Assembly (NCBI GenBank): GCA_028532985.1
Contig: JANCIK010000012.1
Location: 1,984,001-2,048,000 of the forward strand
From: Stropharia rugosoannulata
Lineage: Eukaryota; Basidiomycota; Agaricomycetes; Agaricales; Strophariaceae
Length of the DNA stretch: 64,000 nucleotides
Direction: 5' to 3'
Part shown: positions 62,384 through 64,000 of the stretch, in pieces
Position numbering within the stretch: position 1 is the stretch's first letter
Layout: the number at the start of each line of letters is the position of its first letter
The notes under the pieces: model-generated
The model's input: only the letters and a program-made list of their open reading frames with translations
Database searches by the model: none
What the model was told of the DNA's origin: nothing
Made by a program: the position numbers and the translations under genes

Positions 62384-63918
62384 CTAAGCGTTTGTGCTTT
62401 CAACTTCTTGCAACTGCCGGAACCTCAACTGTGATGGAGGCGTCTTCCTACCCCAGCACTTCCAACTGTCCATAACGTCCTAAAATGGAAGGTTAGCTTC
62501 CTTCTTTTATGCGAAGAAAAGCAGGTCATTTACCTTCTGGGTACCAAAGGTCAGAGTAGCCACACATGGAACTACAGAGGAATAACGGAAGCATTCAATA
62601 TGGTTTCTCCTACTAGCGCGTGACTTGAAACTTCTCTACTTACGAGTTGCTTGAGCAATTTGGGCCTCAGTATTCGTTTCCTTACCTTGAGGTAAGTAAA
62701 CAAGAAAAGACAGCCTGACTCCTTGTAAGACAATTGCCGCAGTATATTGAAGACCAATTATTACGTGACTCACGCTATGCAGACAATTGCCCAGGACGAG
62801 AAAAACGCCATTCGAACAAATATTTCGCGAGAGAACGAATCGCGCCTAATCATGACCGATGAACGCATACTAGTAGTATCCTTGGTGGTTTTCCTAATCA
62901 AGTAGAAGATCAAAGCTTGAGAAAAATATCCGTGAGCTCTTTGGGGACGCTCAAGGAGCACCTAGAAGCCACGTACTTTCTAAAACAAGGATAGAAGACA
63001 TGCCCAAAATTGTTATTGCTGCGGTTATTTTACTTCTTTTAGGGTGACTGTTGTCAGCTGTTGGAGTTATCTACCCGGTAAGACATACGTACGGAAGATC
63101 CATAGTGATATGACAATACATTCCAGAAGCATCTCTTGCGATTTTGTCTTTGTGCGTTGAACCGAGCTAGAGAAGAAGAAAATCAGTCAATATTACTTCA
63201 TGTAAAGGATAGGTCAGACATACTACTGCAACCTCTAATATAATACCAATGAGAATTGATAGGGGGACTGCGTGCAGCTACGTAATAGTTGAGTACTTAT
63301 TATACGCCAAACAGTCTCTAACTTACAATAATATTGAATACACGCGAGCGACCGGCGCGTTTTAAGTGAGGTTGTGAAGTAAGACTGCAATAAGCCTTTT
63401 GAGAGTTTATTATTTACTCTGTTAGGTACTTTATAAAGAGAGGAATAGGCACCTGAAGCATGTAGGCAGCATTTACGGATGCGCTACTGCAAGAACAGTT
63501 AATGTATCTTAAACAGATGTAAAGAAAAGACGTACTATGCAGGTGATGCATAAATAAGCATGGCTTGAAATAAGCAGAAATTAGGATTGGGTTCCGGCCC
63601 CACTTGCTGACCCAGCAGCAAAATATTTGCGAGACTTATAACTGCCCAAGAAGACACTCCTAAGTACCACAAAGAGCTTCTATGGGATGCTCTGGAGATG
63701 TAGGCTGTCAAGACAACAAGAGCTAGCGATATGAAGCCAACGATATAGAGAACGTCGTAAACAACGATTAGTCGTATCGTGGATGCGGCTGAATGACTCT
63801 GAACATCGTTCACTGAAAGCGTGATAACGGGTAAGATAATTTAATTATATAAAATGCTTCACTTGCCTGCGACTGCATCTATGCCCGTTGAGCCCGACGA
63901 AGTACTAATGATCGACAT
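62384..63918 (-). CDS. Seven-transmembrane receptor-like protein, gene B
   Basis: Resolved 5' exons are 63867-63918, 63536-63812 and 63453-63486. Later exons run to a stop at 62384-62386. Intron 1 (63813-63866) starts GCAAGT, a GC-AG intron. Landmarks are IRLIVVYDVLYIVGFISLAL, CLFQAMLIYASPA, SASVNAAYMLQ, RDASGMYCHITMD, IRRDSFSREIFVRMAFFSSW and the C-terminal PCVATLTFGTQKDVMDSW. Exon 3 is 34 nt in both this gene and receptor-like gene A, 8 kb away on the same strand. Plasma-membrane sensing is inferred from the family. The junctions between 62600 and 63450 are not fully settled, so a damaged gene is possible. Confidence 0.7.
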
Positions 63919-64000
63919 GTCTGCAAAGGCTTAATACTAGTAAGGACAGAAGGCAGTCTCGCAGTCTAAAAGGTCTGTAAGAAGAAGGCGCAGAGGGGTG

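Overview
This window looks like nuclear DNA of a filamentous basidiomycete, most likely an Agaricomycete. Protein genes are cut by many very short introns (mostly 45-70 nt). The gene set fits too: basidiomycete-type BTB proteins, Cys-rich fungal metallothioneins, GH16 and PL14-like CAZymes, fungal seven-transmembrane proteins and a Ser/Thr-rich secreted protein. I rebuilt exon chains by hand. Every chain given as complete keeps frame across all exons and has a total length divisible by three. I support 22 protein genes, two tRNA-Glu genes, two pseudogenes or gene fragments and several repeats.

Layout, left to right. 0-6 kb: two tRNA-Glu isoacceptor genes (TTC and CTC, the second with a 6-nt intron) flank an unknown 300-aa gene, followed by a two-finger C2H2 factor. 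6-16 kb: an HNH-type gene on the minus strand sits against a degenerate copy of the 3' end of a WDR48/Bun107 gene whose intact parent lies at 11.3-15.7 kb. Between fragment and parent are an intronless 631-aa multidomain gene and an 80-aa protein gene. 16.8-18.8 kb: a decayed FAD-monooxygenase pseudogene. 19-28 kb: a BTB gene, spindle-checkpoint MAD1, and a DUF262/GmrSD-type gene with three consecutive micro-exons. 28.8-30.5 kb: a pair of metallothionein genes. 30.5-33 kb: AT-rich, repeat-bearing, gene-free DNA with an inverted repeat.

33-43 kb: a membrane-anchored alpha/beta hydrolase, two tandem GH16 glucanase-like genes with identical 11-exon phase patterns, and a PL14-like lyase. 43.8-50.4 kb: the splicing/ribosome helicase PRP43 and an MFS sugar transporter. 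51.5-64 kb: a minisatellite-bearing Ser/Thr-rich secreted protein, two paralogous seven-transmembrane receptor-like genes, a DnaJ-X co-chaperone and an EMB8/YheT-type hydrolase.

The housekeeping genes (WDR48 homologue, MAD1, PRP43, DnaJ-X, tRNAs) mix with lifestyle genes: wall or plant polysaccharide breakdown (GH16 pair, PL14, sugar transporter), metal buffering (metallothioneins) and sensing (receptors). I see no biosynthetic cluster and no operon-like unit. The points most worth a second look are the intronless 631-aa protein with a bacterial-type C-terminal module, the duplicated WDR48 3' end next to the HNH gene, the GC-AG introns concentrated in two genes, the 6-, 7-, 10- and 16-nt coding exons, and the metallothionein pair.
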